From assembly GCA_026936105.1 (NCBI GenBank), contig JAIXKI010000015.1, positions 176,685 through 240,684 on the forward strand: a stretch of DNA of 64,000 bases. Reading direction: 5' to 3'. The first letter of the stretch is position 1. Every line of letters begins with the position of its first letter. The position numbers were made by a program, and so were the translations under genes. Source of the stretch: Chitinophagales bacterium (GTDB taxonomy: Bacteria; Bacteroidota; Bacteroidia; Chitinophagales; Chitinophagaceae). Shown here in pieces: positions 34,403 through 42,838 of this stretch. The notes under the pieces are model-generated. The model searched no databases, was not told the DNA's origin, and saw nothing but the letters and a program-made list of their open reading frames with translations.

Positions 34403-35046
34403 AAAAACTATTTTTTCTACTTGCTTCCATACTCTTTGGAGGCAGCTTGATGGCACAGAACTACCCCGAGCCGGAGTTCAGTAATGAAGTGTACTACCTG
34501 AATAAAAACGATAGCAACAAACTGGTCAGGCTCGAAAAAGGAAGCGCTGAAATGAACACATCACAAGGCGCATTCAAGGGAAGTGAGGCCAGCTATTCAT
34601 TTGAGGGCGCCAGGTCTCCGGTAAGGCTCTCCGGCGGAAGAGGCCTGTCTTTTATCATTTCTTCCGGTTCTTCCAACCCCAATGCCGCCAAATCTTCCAT
34701 TGTTGATTCTGCCATGATTGCAAATGGGATAGACCCATCAATGCTTCCAGGAACCATGGGGCAGATGAATGACCCGGCCAGATCATTTACCCTTTATAAA
34801 ATGGAAGCCAATAAAGTCCAAAGAAAAATCATTGTGCAGAAAACTCCGGGAATCAATCCATTTGGAAGCCATAAAATCGAATCAAGCGATAAATACAGTT
34901 TCAGTGCCAAAAAAATCAGGGAAGGTTATTGGGAATTAGTGATTGATAAACCTTTACCAAGGGGTGAGTATGCTTTTACCATGATGGGCATGGGAATGCA
35001 GGCAATGGATGGCGGAGTAACGCTTTTCGCATTTGGAGTTGATTAA
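34399..35046 (+). CDS. Exported protein of unknown function, 215 aa
   Basis: Starts in the stop of the barrel gene (ATGA overlap) with signal peptide MKKLFFLLASILFGGSLMAQ. The mature protein begins NYPEPEFSNEVYYLNK and has a beta-rich pattern, including YWELVIDKPLPRGEYAFTMMG near the end. Proteins starting with a similar EVYYL...LVRLEKG pattern occur in Bacteroidota, but no function is known to me. It is the last gene of the co-directional exported block; an 8-bp dyad without T-run (35049-35076) follows. Confidence 0.75.
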   Translation: MKKLFFLLASILFGGSLMAQNYPEPEFSNEVYYLNKNDSNKLVRLEKGSAEMNTSQGAFKGSEASYSFEGARSPVRLSGGRGLSFIISSGSSNPNAAKSSIVDSAMIANGIDPSMLPGTMGQMNDPARSFTLYKMEANKVQRKIIVQKTPGINPFGSHKIESSDKYSFSAKKIREGYWELVIDKPLPRGEYAFTMMGMGMQAMDGGVTLFAFGVD

Positions 35047-35199
35047 CAGAATTTTCATTCTTACACCAGAAAATTCAATAAATAATCTTACCTGCATTTT
35101 TTGCTAATAATATAAAAATCAAAAACTTTCATTCACAGGCTTTGATAAAAACGACTATCTTATTTGCACACACCTAAATTGAAATTGATAGCTCTAAAG

Positions 35200-35232
35200 C
35201 AAAAACAGCCGCTCCATTTCTGAAGTAGCTGT
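35200..35232 (-). terminator. Rho-independent terminator after the OsmC gene
   Basis: On the minus strand ACAGCTACT and AGCGGCTGT form a 9-position stem with one wobble and one mismatch, loop of 10 nt, followed by a T-run. It lies 23 nt after the OsmC stop. Confidence 0.7.
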
Positions 35233-35255
35233 CAAAAAAATTATTTTAAAAAAAA

Positions 35256-35699
35256 TTATTGCGATTGCTGATTCAGCGCTTTAAAACTTTTTACCTGCTG
35301 TGCATCCAGTGTAATTGTACCACTTAATGATTTGCTGATTGGACAATTAAGTTTTGCATCTTCTGCGTATTGAGGAAAGTCTTTTGCTTTCAGTTTCGGT
35401 ACTTTAGCTTTTACTTCCAGGTGGCTTTGTGTGATGGCGCCATTTTCCAAAGTAACCGTGCATTTTGTTTCGATACGGCTGGGAGTATAACCGGCAGCGC
35501 CTAAAACAAAACTCAGTTTCATGGAATAGCAGCAGGCATGGGCAGCCGCCACCAATTCTTCAGGATTGGTATAAGTGCCATCCTCAAAACGGCTGCGATA
35601 ATCATAATTCTTATTTTTAATTACTCCGGATTGGGTGGTGACTTTTCCACCGCCTTCTTTACCGGTTCCTTTCCAGTTGGCTGTTGCTGTTCGTTTCAT
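35256..35699 (-). CDS. OsmC-family peroxiredoxin-like protein
   Basis: Small cytoplasmic thiol peroxidase (147 aa) of the OsmC/Ohr group that reduces organic hydroperoxides. The two reactive cysteines are visible: Cys56/57 in AAAHACCYSM and Cys119 in LNCPIS. The start MKRTATANWKGTGKEG is typical of OsmC proper. It lies 18 bp downstream of scpA on the same strand and ends at a terminator, so it is probably the last gene of that transcription unit. Confidence 0.92.
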   Translation of the reverse strand: MKRTATANWKGTGKEGGGKVTTQSGVIKNKNYDYRSRFEDGTYTNPEELVAAAHACCYSMKLSFVLGAAGYTPSRIETKCTVTLENGAITQSHLEVKAKVPKLKAKDFPQYAEDAKLNCPISKSLSGTITLDAQQVKSFKALNQQSQ

Positions 35700-35717
35700 A
35701 AAATAAATTTTTATTTA

Positions 35718-36500
35718 TTATTGATTGATTTCTTCCAGTTCTGCAAGCCTGTCTTCCGGCTTGTTGTATTCAATTATAAAATTATTTTTACCTGATCCCA
35801 GCAGGATCTTTAAAAACTTTTGTTGCACCAGTTCCAGCAGTGATAAAAATAAAAAGATAGCGTGTACCCGGTTTTCACAATGTTCAAATATTTCATGAAA
35901 TGTCACCGACCTGCGCTCTTGTGCCAAAGAAAGCATCCGGTCACGGCTTTCCTCCATGGTATAATTATATTGTACTACCGTATGTACCGGTTTATTGTGC
36001 CGCTCCGAAAACTTCTGCATAGCCTTTTCAAAAGCCTTCATCAGTTTGAACAGCGTGATCGCCTGGATCTCTGTTCCTTCTCCGGCAGCCTCACCGATTT
36101 CCGATAATTCCTGCTGAATATTACCTCTTTTGACCAACAGCATCCGCTGCGCTTCCATTTCGGCCATCCGGGCAGAGGCTTCCTTGAATCTTTTATATTC
36201 CAGTATTTTGTTGATGAGTTCCTGCCTCGGATCTATTTCATTACCCATTTCATCGAGTTCCTTTCGGGGCAAAAGCATCTTGGCTTTGATGCGCATCAGC
36301 GTTGAAATAAAAAGGATAAACTCACTGGAGAGTTCAATATTCAAAGATTCCTGCTCATGAATATATTGAAGAAAATCATTTGTGATTTTCGTGATCGGAA
36401 TATTATAAATATCCAGTTCGTCCCTTTCTATAAAAAATAAAAGAAGATCGAACGGTCCTTCAAACTGGGGGAGTTTTATCTGGTAATTGGAAGTATTCAC
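35718..36500 (-). CDS. scpA: Segregation and condensation protein A
   Basis: Kleisin subunit of the bacterial condensin SMC-ScpA-ScpB, required for chromosome compaction and segregation. The 260-aa sequence has the N-terminal signature FEGPFDLLLFFIERDELDIYNI, a helical linker (SEFILFISTLMRIKAKMLLP) and a C-terminal winged-helix part (RRSVTFHEIFEHCENRVHAIFLFLSLLEL). ScpB is not adjacent. The ATG used is the only sensible start. Confidence 0.94.
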   Translation of the reverse strand: MNTSNYQIKLPQFEGPFDLLLFFIERDELDIYNIPITKITNDFLQYIHEQESLNIELSSEFILFISTLMRIKAKMLLPRKELDEMGNEIDPRQELINKILEYKRFKEASARMAEMEAQRMLLVKRGNIQQELSEIGEAAGEGTEIQAITLFKLMKAFEKAMQKFSERHNKPVHTVVQYNYTMEESRDRMLSLAQERRSVTFHEIFEHCENRVHAIFLFLSLLELVQQKFLKILLGSGKNNFIIEYNKPEDRLAELEEINQ

Positions 36501-36625
36501 TAAATCTGTTTTAAATTTTCCTGCTTATACAAACCCGGGTACAAAGCTAAGGATTGCTGTCCAATCCACCCCGGTTGCCCTGCAGGTATCCGGCAGGGAA
36601 AAGATACTGTATTTTTTGATGTCAT

Positions 36626-37567
36626 TTAAAATTTAACTGCCAGGCCTATTCCCATCAGTTCCTTTATCTGAAGTGAGGCTCCCCCGATACTCCCGTCACC
36701 TTTCACGGTCTTGATATCATTATCATAGATCATATCCACATTCAGATTCATCGAGATCGCTTTGGTCACTTTCACCAGCAGCATATTGGTCCAGAAGACG
36801 TCAATGTTTCCCGGTTCATGCTTATAGTTTGAAAAAAGATCCAGCCTGCCCTGGAAACTGGCACTTTTACTAAGTGTGGCTTTATAGCTTGCTGAAGCAA
36901 AAGCGCCAAACTCTGATTTTGATCTTTTACCGGGATCCACTCCATAAGCGCCGGCATTAGATAAACTATCCTGGTGGACGATCACCCAACGGGCAGTGAC
37001 GGGAGAAAGGAATACAGAAAAATTCTTTCCGGGCTGATAAGTGATACCCGGAGAAAGGATCACATAAGCCGGTGCAAAAAAATCCGAGGTTAAAATTTTT
37101 GTGTTGTTATCCGGGTAAGCATACCCTTTGCTGAACTGGGTGCGGAAATTGAACAAGCCGCTCAGGTACCATTCTTTATGCAATTGATATCCGTATTTAG
37201 ATAAGATATCAAATCTGTCATCCGATTTGCGGGTACCCTGGCTTGTAGTATTTAAGAGGCCATACGCTAATTCAAGCGTATTATCCCACTGATGTCTGTC
37301 CTTTTTATAATAAGCATGCAGGGCCAGCAGCGAGGCAATGGAAAGGGAAGACTTATCACCGCCTGCAGCCCAGTTTTTCAATGCTCCCTGATTCAAATTC
37401 AGATTAAAAAGCCCTCCTGTTTTCCATATCTGAGAACTTGTATCAATCGGGTCTTTTTTAATAGTTTGATTTGCGTCGGACTGCAGTTGTTTCATCGTCT
37501 GATCCTGTGCCAATAAAGCCGGTCCACTCATTAATGCCAAAAACAAATAACAAAAAATAAATTTCAT
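36626..37567 (-). CDS. DUF3078 exported protein
   Basis: 313 aa with signal peptide MKFIFCYLFLALMSGPALLAQ. The conserved start of the mature domain WKTGGLFNLNLNQGALKNWAAGG is the hallmark of the Bacteroidota DUF3078 family; alternating hydrophobic residues suggest a beta-barrel in the outer membrane. The final residues IGLAVKF end in an aromatic, as in many outer-membrane proteins. It lies between mscL and scpA, all on one strand; a strong terminator of mscL lies just before it, so it likely has its own promoter or receives read-through. Function unknown. Confidence 0.88.
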   Translation of the reverse strand: MKFIFCYLFLALMSGPALLAQDQTMKQLQSDANQTIKKDPIDTSSQIWKTGGLFNLNLNQGALKNWAAGGDKSSLSIASLLALHAYYKKDRHQWDNTLELAYGLLNTTSQGTRKSDDRFDILSKYGYQLHKEWYLSGLFNFRTQFSKGYAYPDNNTKILTSDFFAPAYVILSPGITYQPGKNFSVFLSPVTARWVIVHQDSLSNAGAYGVDPGKRSKSEFGAFASASYKATLSKSASFQGRLDLFSNYKHEPGNIDVFWTNMLLVKVTKAISMNLNVDMIYDNDIKTVKGDGSIGGASLQIKELMGIGLAVKF

Positions 37568-37593
37568 AACAGTACCGTTTAAAAAATGATAAA

Positions 37594-37621
37594 GGCAGGA
37601 ATGACAAAAATCATTCCTGCC
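37594..37621 (-). terminator. Strong hairpin terminator after mscL
   Basis: GGCAGGAATGA and TCATTCCTGCC are perfect 11-bp complements around a 6-nt loop. On the minus strand a T-rich stretch follows. It lies 22 nt after the mscL stop and 27 nt before the DUF3078 start. Confidence 0.75.
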
Positions 37622-37642
37622 CGATGTCTTTTAATAAAAAAA

Positions 37643-38047
37643 TTATTTTTTCAATGCATCTCTGATTTCCATCAGCAACTGATCCGTAGATGAAGGGGCT
37701 GCCGGAGCGGCTTCTTCTTTCTTCTTCAAAGAATTGATCGCTTTTACAATAAGAAACATAACAAATGCGACAATGATAAAATTAATGATAGCAGTAAGGA
37801 AATCACCCCACTTTAAATAGATCGCTTCGTTTACCACTTTCCCCGTCCCATCAACCACTGCATCTTTTAACTTCAACATATTTTTACTGAAGTCAGTACC
37901 TCCGATCAATCCGATCAGAGGAGAAACTATTCCTTCAGTCAGGGAACTGACAACTTTACCAAAGGCAGCACCCATAACAAATGCAACGGCAATGTCAACC
38001 AGATTGCCTTTCATTGCAAAAGCCTTAAATTCTTTAAGCATTCCCAT
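37643..38047 (-). CDS. mscL: Large-conductance mechanosensitive channel
   Basis: Homopentameric inner-membrane channel that opens on membrane stretch during osmotic down-shock. The 134 aa contain MLKEFKAFAMKGNLVDIAVAFVMGAAFGKVVSSL (amphipathic start plus TM1), a periplasmic loop, TM2 around LTAIINFIIVAFVMFLIVKAI and a helical C-terminus with an Ala/Pro linker. The frame is open from 38071, but family alignment supports the ATG at 38047 or the one 6 nt later. It follows the PPK2 gene by 44 bp. Confidence 0.93.
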   Translation of the reverse strand: MGMLKEFKAFAMKGNLVDIAVAFVMGAAFGKVVSSLTEGIVSPLIGLIGGTDFSKNMLKLKDAVVDGTGKVVNEAIYLKWGDFLTAIINFIIVAFVMFLIVKAINSLKKKEEAAPAAPSSTDQLLMEIRDALKK

Positions 38048-38091
38048 ATGTGTGAATTTTTGAAGCGGCAAATATAAAACTTAATTTCCAT

Positions 38092-38838
38092 TCATTTTTT
38101 TAGCCCCGGATAATGCATATCCAGGCTTTTGAGAAGGTCATATAACTGTTTGGCAATCACATATTCCTTATACCAGTTCTGATCTGCCGGAACAATGGTC
38201 CAGGGTATCTTATTGCAATGTTCAAAACAATCTTCATACGCTTTTCTGTAATCATTCCACAATCTGGCCTCTTTAAAATCCTGATCGTTGTATTTCCACA
38301 TCTTTGCCGGATTCTTTGTACGTTCCTTCAATCGTTCATGCTGCTCTTCCCGGGAAACATGTAAATAAAATTTCAGGATATGCGTATTATTCTGCTCCTG
38401 CAATAATTCTTCAAAGTCATTGATAGATTTCATCCGTTTGTAAGCCAGTTCATCATCACACCATTTGTGTACTCTGGTAACAAGGATATCTTCATAATGC
38501 GAACGGTTAAATATCTGGATCATTCCCTTAGCCGGAGTATGCAGATGCACTCTCCATAAAAAATCATGTGCGGATTCTTCCGCTGTAGGTGCTTTGAAAG
38601 ATTTTACCATAACTCCCTGTGGATTCAACCGTCCGAAAACAGAACGGATCGTACCATCCTTGCCGCTGGCATCCATTCCCTGAAGGACCACCAACACCGA
38701 ATGTTTGTTTTCTGCATATAATAAGTTTTGAAGATCATCCAACTCATTCAGGATCTCTTCAAGCCTTGCTTTTGTCTCTTTTTTGTCAAAGTTTTCAGGA
38801 GCTCTTGTTGAAACAGCTCCCAGCTTTACCTTACTCAT
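38092..38838 (-). CDS. Polyphosphate kinase 2 family protein
   Basis: Enzyme of 248 aa that transfers phosphate between polyphosphate and nucleotides. Walker A is GMDASGKDG (54-62); further family motifs are FGRLNPQGVMVKSFKAPT, HDFLWR, the Walker B NRSHYEDIL and the lid motif KERTKNPAKMWKYNDQDF. Class assignment (ADP, AMP or both as acceptor) cannot be made from sequence alone. It lies upstream of mscL on the same strand, so both may respond to stress. Confidence 0.9.
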   Translation of the reverse strand: MSKVKLGAVSTRAPENFDKKETKARLEEILNELDDLQNLLYAENKHSVLVVLQGMDASGKDGTIRSVFGRLNPQGVMVKSFKAPTAEESAHDFLWRVHLHTPAKGMIQIFNRSHYEDILVTRVHKWCDDELAYKRMKSINDFEELLQEQNNTHILKFYLHVSREEQHERLKERTKNPAKMWKYNDQDFKEARLWNDYRKAYEDCFEHCNKIPWTIVPADQNWYKEYVIAKQLYDLLKSLDMHYPGLKK

Positions 38839-38935
38839 CGCTTAAAATTTTAAAACAACTACAAAATAAAGAATATTCTACTCTGCCATCGTACCTTCGC
38901 AGGCTCAACAACAAAGCAAAAATACAAGTGCATAA

Positions 38936-39859
38936 ATGAATAACCGTTTCATAAGCTGGGGAATCTTCCTTTTATTATGTCTGATCTGGGGCAGTTCTTT
39001 TATTTTAATGAAATGGGGACTATACGACTCCCATCAGCAGCCGGTGCTTTCTGCTTATGAAGTAGCTGCACTCCGGTTACTTTCTTCTGGATTAGTCATG
39101 CTTCCTTTTCTTCCCAAAGCTCTAAAAACACTACCTAAAAAAATAATACTTTATATTTTACTTACGGGATGGCTCGGAAGTTTTTTCCCTTCCTTTCTGT
39201 TTTGCATTGCCGAAACAAGAGTGGACAGCGCCCTTGCGGGAAGCCTTAATGCACTGACTCCCTTGTTTGTGATCATAACAGCAGCTCTCTTTTACAGATC
39301 AAAAACAAGTAAGAAGAATACATTGGGCGTCATCATAGGCTTGTTGGGGTGTGCCCTTCTTGTTTTTGTCAACCAAACCGGACAGGTGGGTAACATTTTA
39401 TTTTCCGGCTTTGTCATACTGGCCACTTTTCTCTTCGGCCTTAATGTTAATATGATCTATAAAAAGTTAAATGGAGTTTCTTCCCTGCATATAACAACCA
39501 TAGCTTTCACCGGGCTGATACCTCCTTCAATTATCATATTGCTGATTACAGGCTATTTCAAGCTCCCTCTCTCAAACCACGCCTTTGCCCTAAGTACATT
39601 AGCCAGCAGCTTACTGGGCATTGTTGCCACGGCAATGGCTTCCTGGCTCCTGTATATACTGATCAAAAAAGCAGGAGGATTATTTGCTTCACTCGTCACC
39701 TACGGGGTTCCTTTCATAGCTATTCTGTGGGGAATTTATTATGGTGAAAAGATCACATTCCTGCATGTACTATCCCTTTTAATTATTCTTGCTGGTGTGT
39801 ACCTGGCGAGTATTCCTGAAAAAGCAGAAGGCAAAATAAACGTGACGGCTACTTCCTGA
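38936..39859 (+). CDS. EamA/DMT-family transporter
   Basis: Inner-membrane drug/metabolite transporter of 307 aa with about ten hydrophobic segments, in two EamA repeats (first about 8-140 with LCLIWGSSFILMKWGL, second about 155-295). The substrate cannot be read from sequence; relatives export metabolites or amino acids. Its stop codon abuts, with no gap, the stop codon of the convergent frr gene. Confidence 0.88.
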   Translation: MNNRFISWGIFLLLCLIWGSSFILMKWGLYDSHQQPVLSAYEVAALRLLSSGLVMLPFLPKALKTLPKKIILYILLTGWLGSFFPSFLFCIAETRVDSALAGSLNALTPLFVIITAALFYRSKTSKKNTLGVIIGLLGCALLVFVNQTGQVGNILFSGFVILATFLFGLNVNMIYKKLNGVSSLHITTIAFTGLIPPSIIILLITGYFKLPLSNHAFALSTLASSLLGIVATAMASWLLYILIKKAGGLFASLVTYGVPFIAILWGIYYGEKITFLHVLSLLIILAGVYLASIPEKAEGKINVTATS

Positions 39860-40423
39860 TTACACAGACATGATTTCTTTTTCTTTAATGGCTAAATATT
39901 TTTCAATCGAGGAAATATATTTATCGGTAACCTGCTGAATGGAACCTTCTGTATCTTTAGCAACATCTTTACTCAAACCGTTTTTTTCCATTTTCTTGAT
40001 CTGTTCAATTGACTCACGACGGATATTGCGGATCGCCACTCTTGAGTTTTCCGCTTCATTATGGCATCTTTTTACCAATTCTTTTCTCCTTTCTTCGGTT
40101 AAAGGAGGTAAAAACAACCGGATAAGGTTACCGTCATTTTGTGGCGTAATCCCGATATTGGCGGCGAGAATTGCTTTTTCAATAGGCTGAAGCATGTTCT
40201 TCTCCCAAGGTTGAATACTTAAAGTTCTTGCATCCATCACACTGATATTTGCCACCTGGCTGATAGGCATCAATGACCCATAATAATCCACAACAATTCC
40301 ATCAATCATCTGGGGATTGGCTTTTCCCGCCCTGATCTTTGTTAACTCATTCTCCAGATGGCCGATCGCTTTTTTCATTTGATCCTCAGCCGAGTTGACA
40401 ATTTTTGAAATATCTTCAGACAT
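39860..40423 (-). CDS. frr: Ribosome recycling factor
   Basis: Splits post-termination ribosomes together with EF-G. At 187 aa it has the family length. Recognised motifs are MKKAIGHLENELTKIRAGKANP near the start, the middle LSIQPWEKNML, and LFLPPLTEERRKELVKRCHNEAE. A good promoter stands 20 nt before the start, right after the terminator of the upstream transferase gene. In many Bacteroidota pyrH precedes frr; here it does not. Confidence 0.96.
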   Translation of the reverse strand: MSEDISKIVNSAEDQMKKAIGHLENELTKIRAGKANPQMIDGIVVDYYGSLMPISQVANISVMDARTLSIQPWEKNMLQPIEKAILAANIGITPQNDGNLIRLFLPPLTEERRKELVKRCHNEAENSRVAIRNIRRESIEQIKKMEKNGLSKDVAKDTEGSIQQVTDKYISSIEKYLAIKEKEIMSV

Positions 40424-40442
40424 AAAATGTTTTTTGTGGAAG

Positions 40443-40471
40443 CAAAACTAATAAAACAGCGTCAACACAAA
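40443..40471 (-). promoter_or_regulatory. Promoter of frr
   Basis: On the minus strand TTTG (40468-40471), a 17-bp spacer and a perfect TAGTTTTG (40443-40450) give a canonical Bacteroidota promoter, with a leader of about 15 nt. Its -33 box lies in the T-run of the preceding terminator. Confidence 0.65.
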
Positions 40472-40506
40472 AAAATGCCGGAAGTTATTTAAGAAAATCT
40501 TCCGGC
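40470..40506 (-). terminator. Rho-independent terminator after the WecA-like gene
   Basis: On the minus strand GCCGGAAG pairs perfectly with CTTCCGGC (8 bp, 14-nt loop) and is followed by ATTTTTTT. It lies 24 nt after the stop of the transferase gene. Confidence 0.8.
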
Positions 40507-40530
40507 TATGATACTTATTGCTGAGAAAAC

Positions 40531-41664
40531 TCATTTTTCTTCCACGGCCGCCGTTTCTTTATTCAGAGTAACCACCTTGGAAGTTTGCTTGATTTCTGCC
40601 TGGCCGTTCACGCTCTTTGCAATAATCATAACATGCCGCGGCCTGCGATAATATAATATTCCAAAGCCGAACAAACTTAAAGTCAACATAATAAGGAACA
40701 GATTAGTGGGTCCGAGACTGCGTGCCAAATAGGCTAAGGCAACGAATCCTGCATTTACGCTGATGCAAATGAAAGTAATGGTTTTATGGCTGAATCCTCT
40801 TTCAAGTAATAAATGGTGCACATGATTACGATCTGGAGTAAACGGAGAATACCCCCGGATGATGCGAATGGAGAATACTCTTAGTGTGTCCAAAAGAGGA
40901 ACAATCAAGATAGAAAATCCCACAGCAGCAGCGGAAGCTACCGGCACCGTTATGAATGGCTGATCAGCCACGTTGATGAACTTGATCACAAGAATAGCAT
41001 TCACCAGCCCGATCATCAAAGAACCTGAATCGCCCATAAAAATCTTTGCCGGTTGATGATTAAAGATCAAAAAAGCCACCAGGCTGCCGGCCATTGAAAA
41101 AGCCAGCAAGGCATAAGATTGTTCGCCTACAATAAAAAAATATGTTCCGAAAATCAATGTTGTAAAAATCCCGAGGCTGCTTGCCAAACCATCCACGCCA
41201 TCAATAAGGTTAAACGAATTGATGACGACAATAATGGTCAGATAGGACAATGCCAGTCCAAACGCTTCTGGCACTGCATCAATACCAAATAAACCATGCA
41301 TACTGTACAAGCGGATACCGCCCAGATGAATAAGGATAGATGCGGCAATCACCTGGCCTATAAATTTTTTGGTTGCAGATAAAACAAGGAGGTCATCTTT
41401 AAGGCCTAAAAAGAAAATGACCAAAGCGGCAGCAAAAAAATATTGGAATTCCGGATTAACACTCCCCTGGATGGAGAGAAGCGATGCCAGTAAAAATCCG
41501 CCAAATATGGCTACCCCCCCCAAAGAGGAAACTGGGAAAGAATGGATCTTTCTTTTATCGGGAATGTCAAACAATTTTTTCTCTTCTGCAATTTCCAGGA
41601 CCATAGGCACGGCAAGAAAGCTAATGATGAAGGAAACAGAAGCTGTAAGTAAAATATCCAGCAT
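40531..41664 (-). CDS. WecA/TagO-like UDP-sugar:undecaprenyl-phosphate sugar-1-phosphate transferase
   Basis: Integral membrane enzyme of the MraY/WecA superfamily that starts surface glycan synthesis on the lipid carrier. Family motifs are LGGVAIFGGF, GLKDDLLVLSATKK, NSFNLIDGVDGLASSLG, the catalytic Asp region FMGDSGSLMIG and the cytosolic HHLLLERGFSH. About ten or eleven membrane helices are visible, with a short charged C-terminal tail. The frame is open from 41715, but the ATG at 41664 (377 aa) begins with the first membrane helix, and the promoter lies inside the extended frame, which rules out the longer form. The sugar (GlcNAc or other) is not certain. Confidence 0.9.
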   Translation of the reverse strand: MLDILLTASVSFIISFLAVPMVLEIAEEKKLFDIPDKRKIHSFPVSSLGGVAIFGGFLLASLLSIQGSVNPEFQYFFAAALVIFFLGLKDDLLVLSATKKFIGQVIAASILIHLGGIRLYSMHGLFGIDAVPEAFGLALSYLTIIVVINSFNLIDGVDGLASSLGIFTTLIFGTYFFIVGEQSYALLAFSMAGSLVAFLIFNHQPAKIFMGDSGSLMIGLVNAILVIKFINVADQPFITVPVASAAAVGFSILIVPLLDTLRVFSIRIIRGYSPFTPDRNHVHHLLLERGFSHKTITFICISVNAGFVALAYLARSLGPTNLFLIMLTLSLFGFGILYYRRPRHVMIIAKSVNGQAEIKQTSKVVTLNKETAAVEEK

Positions 41665-41683
41665 CAAGCGTGGTTTTGCGTTG

Positions 41684-41715
41684 CAAAAATAAGATTTAGC
41701 TCTTAAGATAGCCAA
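41684..41715 (-). promoter_or_regulatory. Promoter of the WecA-like transferase gene
   Basis: On the minus strand TTG (41713-41715), a 21-bp spacer and a perfect TATTTTTG (41684-41691) predict a start near 41678 and a leader of about 14 nt to the ATG at 41664. Confidence 0.6.
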
Positions 41716-41889
41716 TTTATTTTTTTTTATTTTGCATCATCAGAAACAAAATATGCGGTAGCCAATCATTCAAATTGACTGATAATAACTGATTAGAAGC
41801 AGCTTCGTATCAAAAAAGAATGCAACTTTGCACAACTATTATTTATTCCTATCGAAAAACAACTTAAGAAAAAAAAGGAAAATAAAACT

Positions 41890-42723
41890 ATGGCAGATCT
41901 TAAAACAATTGCGGCACAGGTCAGACGCGATATAATCAGGATGGTGTATGGAGCTCAAAGTGGCCACCCCGGCGGTTCACTGGGATGTGCGGATTTTCTT
42001 ACGGCGCTTTATTTCAAAGTGATGAAACATGACCCTGCATTTAATATGGATGCAATTAATGAGGATATTTTTATTTTATCAAACGGGCATATATCTCCGC
42101 TCTTTTACTCTGTACTGGCCCGTTCAGGTTATTTTGATGTTAAGGAGTTGGCTACATTCCGGAAAATTAATTCACGCTTGCAGGGACACCCGACTACTCA
42201 TGAACATTTGCCGGGAGTCAGAATTGCCACCGGTTCTTTAGGCCAAGGAATGAGCGTAGCCATTGGCGCTGCCCTTGCCAAAAAATTAAATGGAGACCCT
42301 TGTACGGTATTTTCTCTTCATGGTGATGGAGAACTGGATGAAGGCCAGGTGTGGGAAGCTATTACCTTCGCTGCCCATCATAAGGTGGATAATCTTATAT
42401 CAACCGTTGATTGGAACGGCCAGCAAATAGATGGCCCGACAGACGAAGTAATGCAACTCAGAAATATCCGTGAGAAATTCGATGCTTTCGGATGGGCTAC
42501 TCTTGAAGTGGATGGTAATGATATTGATGCAGTAGTGGCCATATTGGAAAATGCCAAATCAATGAAAGGACAGGGAAAACCGATCGGCATTATGATGCAT
42601 TCCATCATGGGCAAGGGAGTTGATTTCATGGAAAACGATCACAACTGGCATGGCACTCCTCCCAATGAAGAACAGTATAAAAAAGCATTGGCACAGCTAC
42701 CGGAAACATTAGGTGATTATTAA
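41890..42723 (+). CDS. Transketolase, N-terminal (TPP-binding) half
   Basis: 277 aa matching the first half of transketolase, which interconverts pentose-phosphate sugars with thiamine diphosphate. Visible are GAQSGHPGGSLGCADFLTALY, SNGHISPLFYSVLA, GSLGQGMSVAIGAA and the TPP motif GDGELDEGQVWEAI...DWNGQQIDG. Many bacteria encode transketolase as two adjacent proteins. The C-terminal pyrimidine-binding half is not next to it: the next gene is convergent and unrelated, and no such half occurs elsewhere in the window outside dxs and the E1 gene. It must be supplied elsewhere on the genome. Confidence 0.92.
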   Translation: MADLKTIAAQVRRDIIRMVYGAQSGHPGGSLGCADFLTALYFKVMKHDPAFNMDAINEDIFILSNGHISPLFYSVLARSGYFDVKELATFRKINSRLQGHPTTHEHLPGVRIATGSLGQGMSVAIGAALAKKLNGDPCTVFSLHGDGELDEGQVWEAITFAAHHKVDNLISTVDWNGQQIDGPTDEVMQLRNIREKFDAFGWATLEVDGNDIDAVVAILENAKSMKGQGKPIGIMMHSIMGKGVDFMENDHNWHGTPPNEEQYKKALAQLPETLGDY

Positions 42724-42838
42724 ACAAAATCTAAAAAGGCCATCAAGAACATGAGGGAATAAAAATCCTGGTTGCTACACCAGATGAGGCTATAGGTTAG
42801 CAGTTATCTTTCCCTGATTTATTAAGCTATTGTTCTGA

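Noticed and set aside
35049..35076. GAATTTTC/GAAAATTC dyad after the exported block as a terminator
   Set aside because: AT-rich stem without a T-run; the block's true end of transcription could not be identified.
36570..36602. CCCTGC...GCAGGG dyad upstream of scpA/DUF3078 as a terminator
   Set aside because: No T-run follows on either strand and the stem is only 6 bp.
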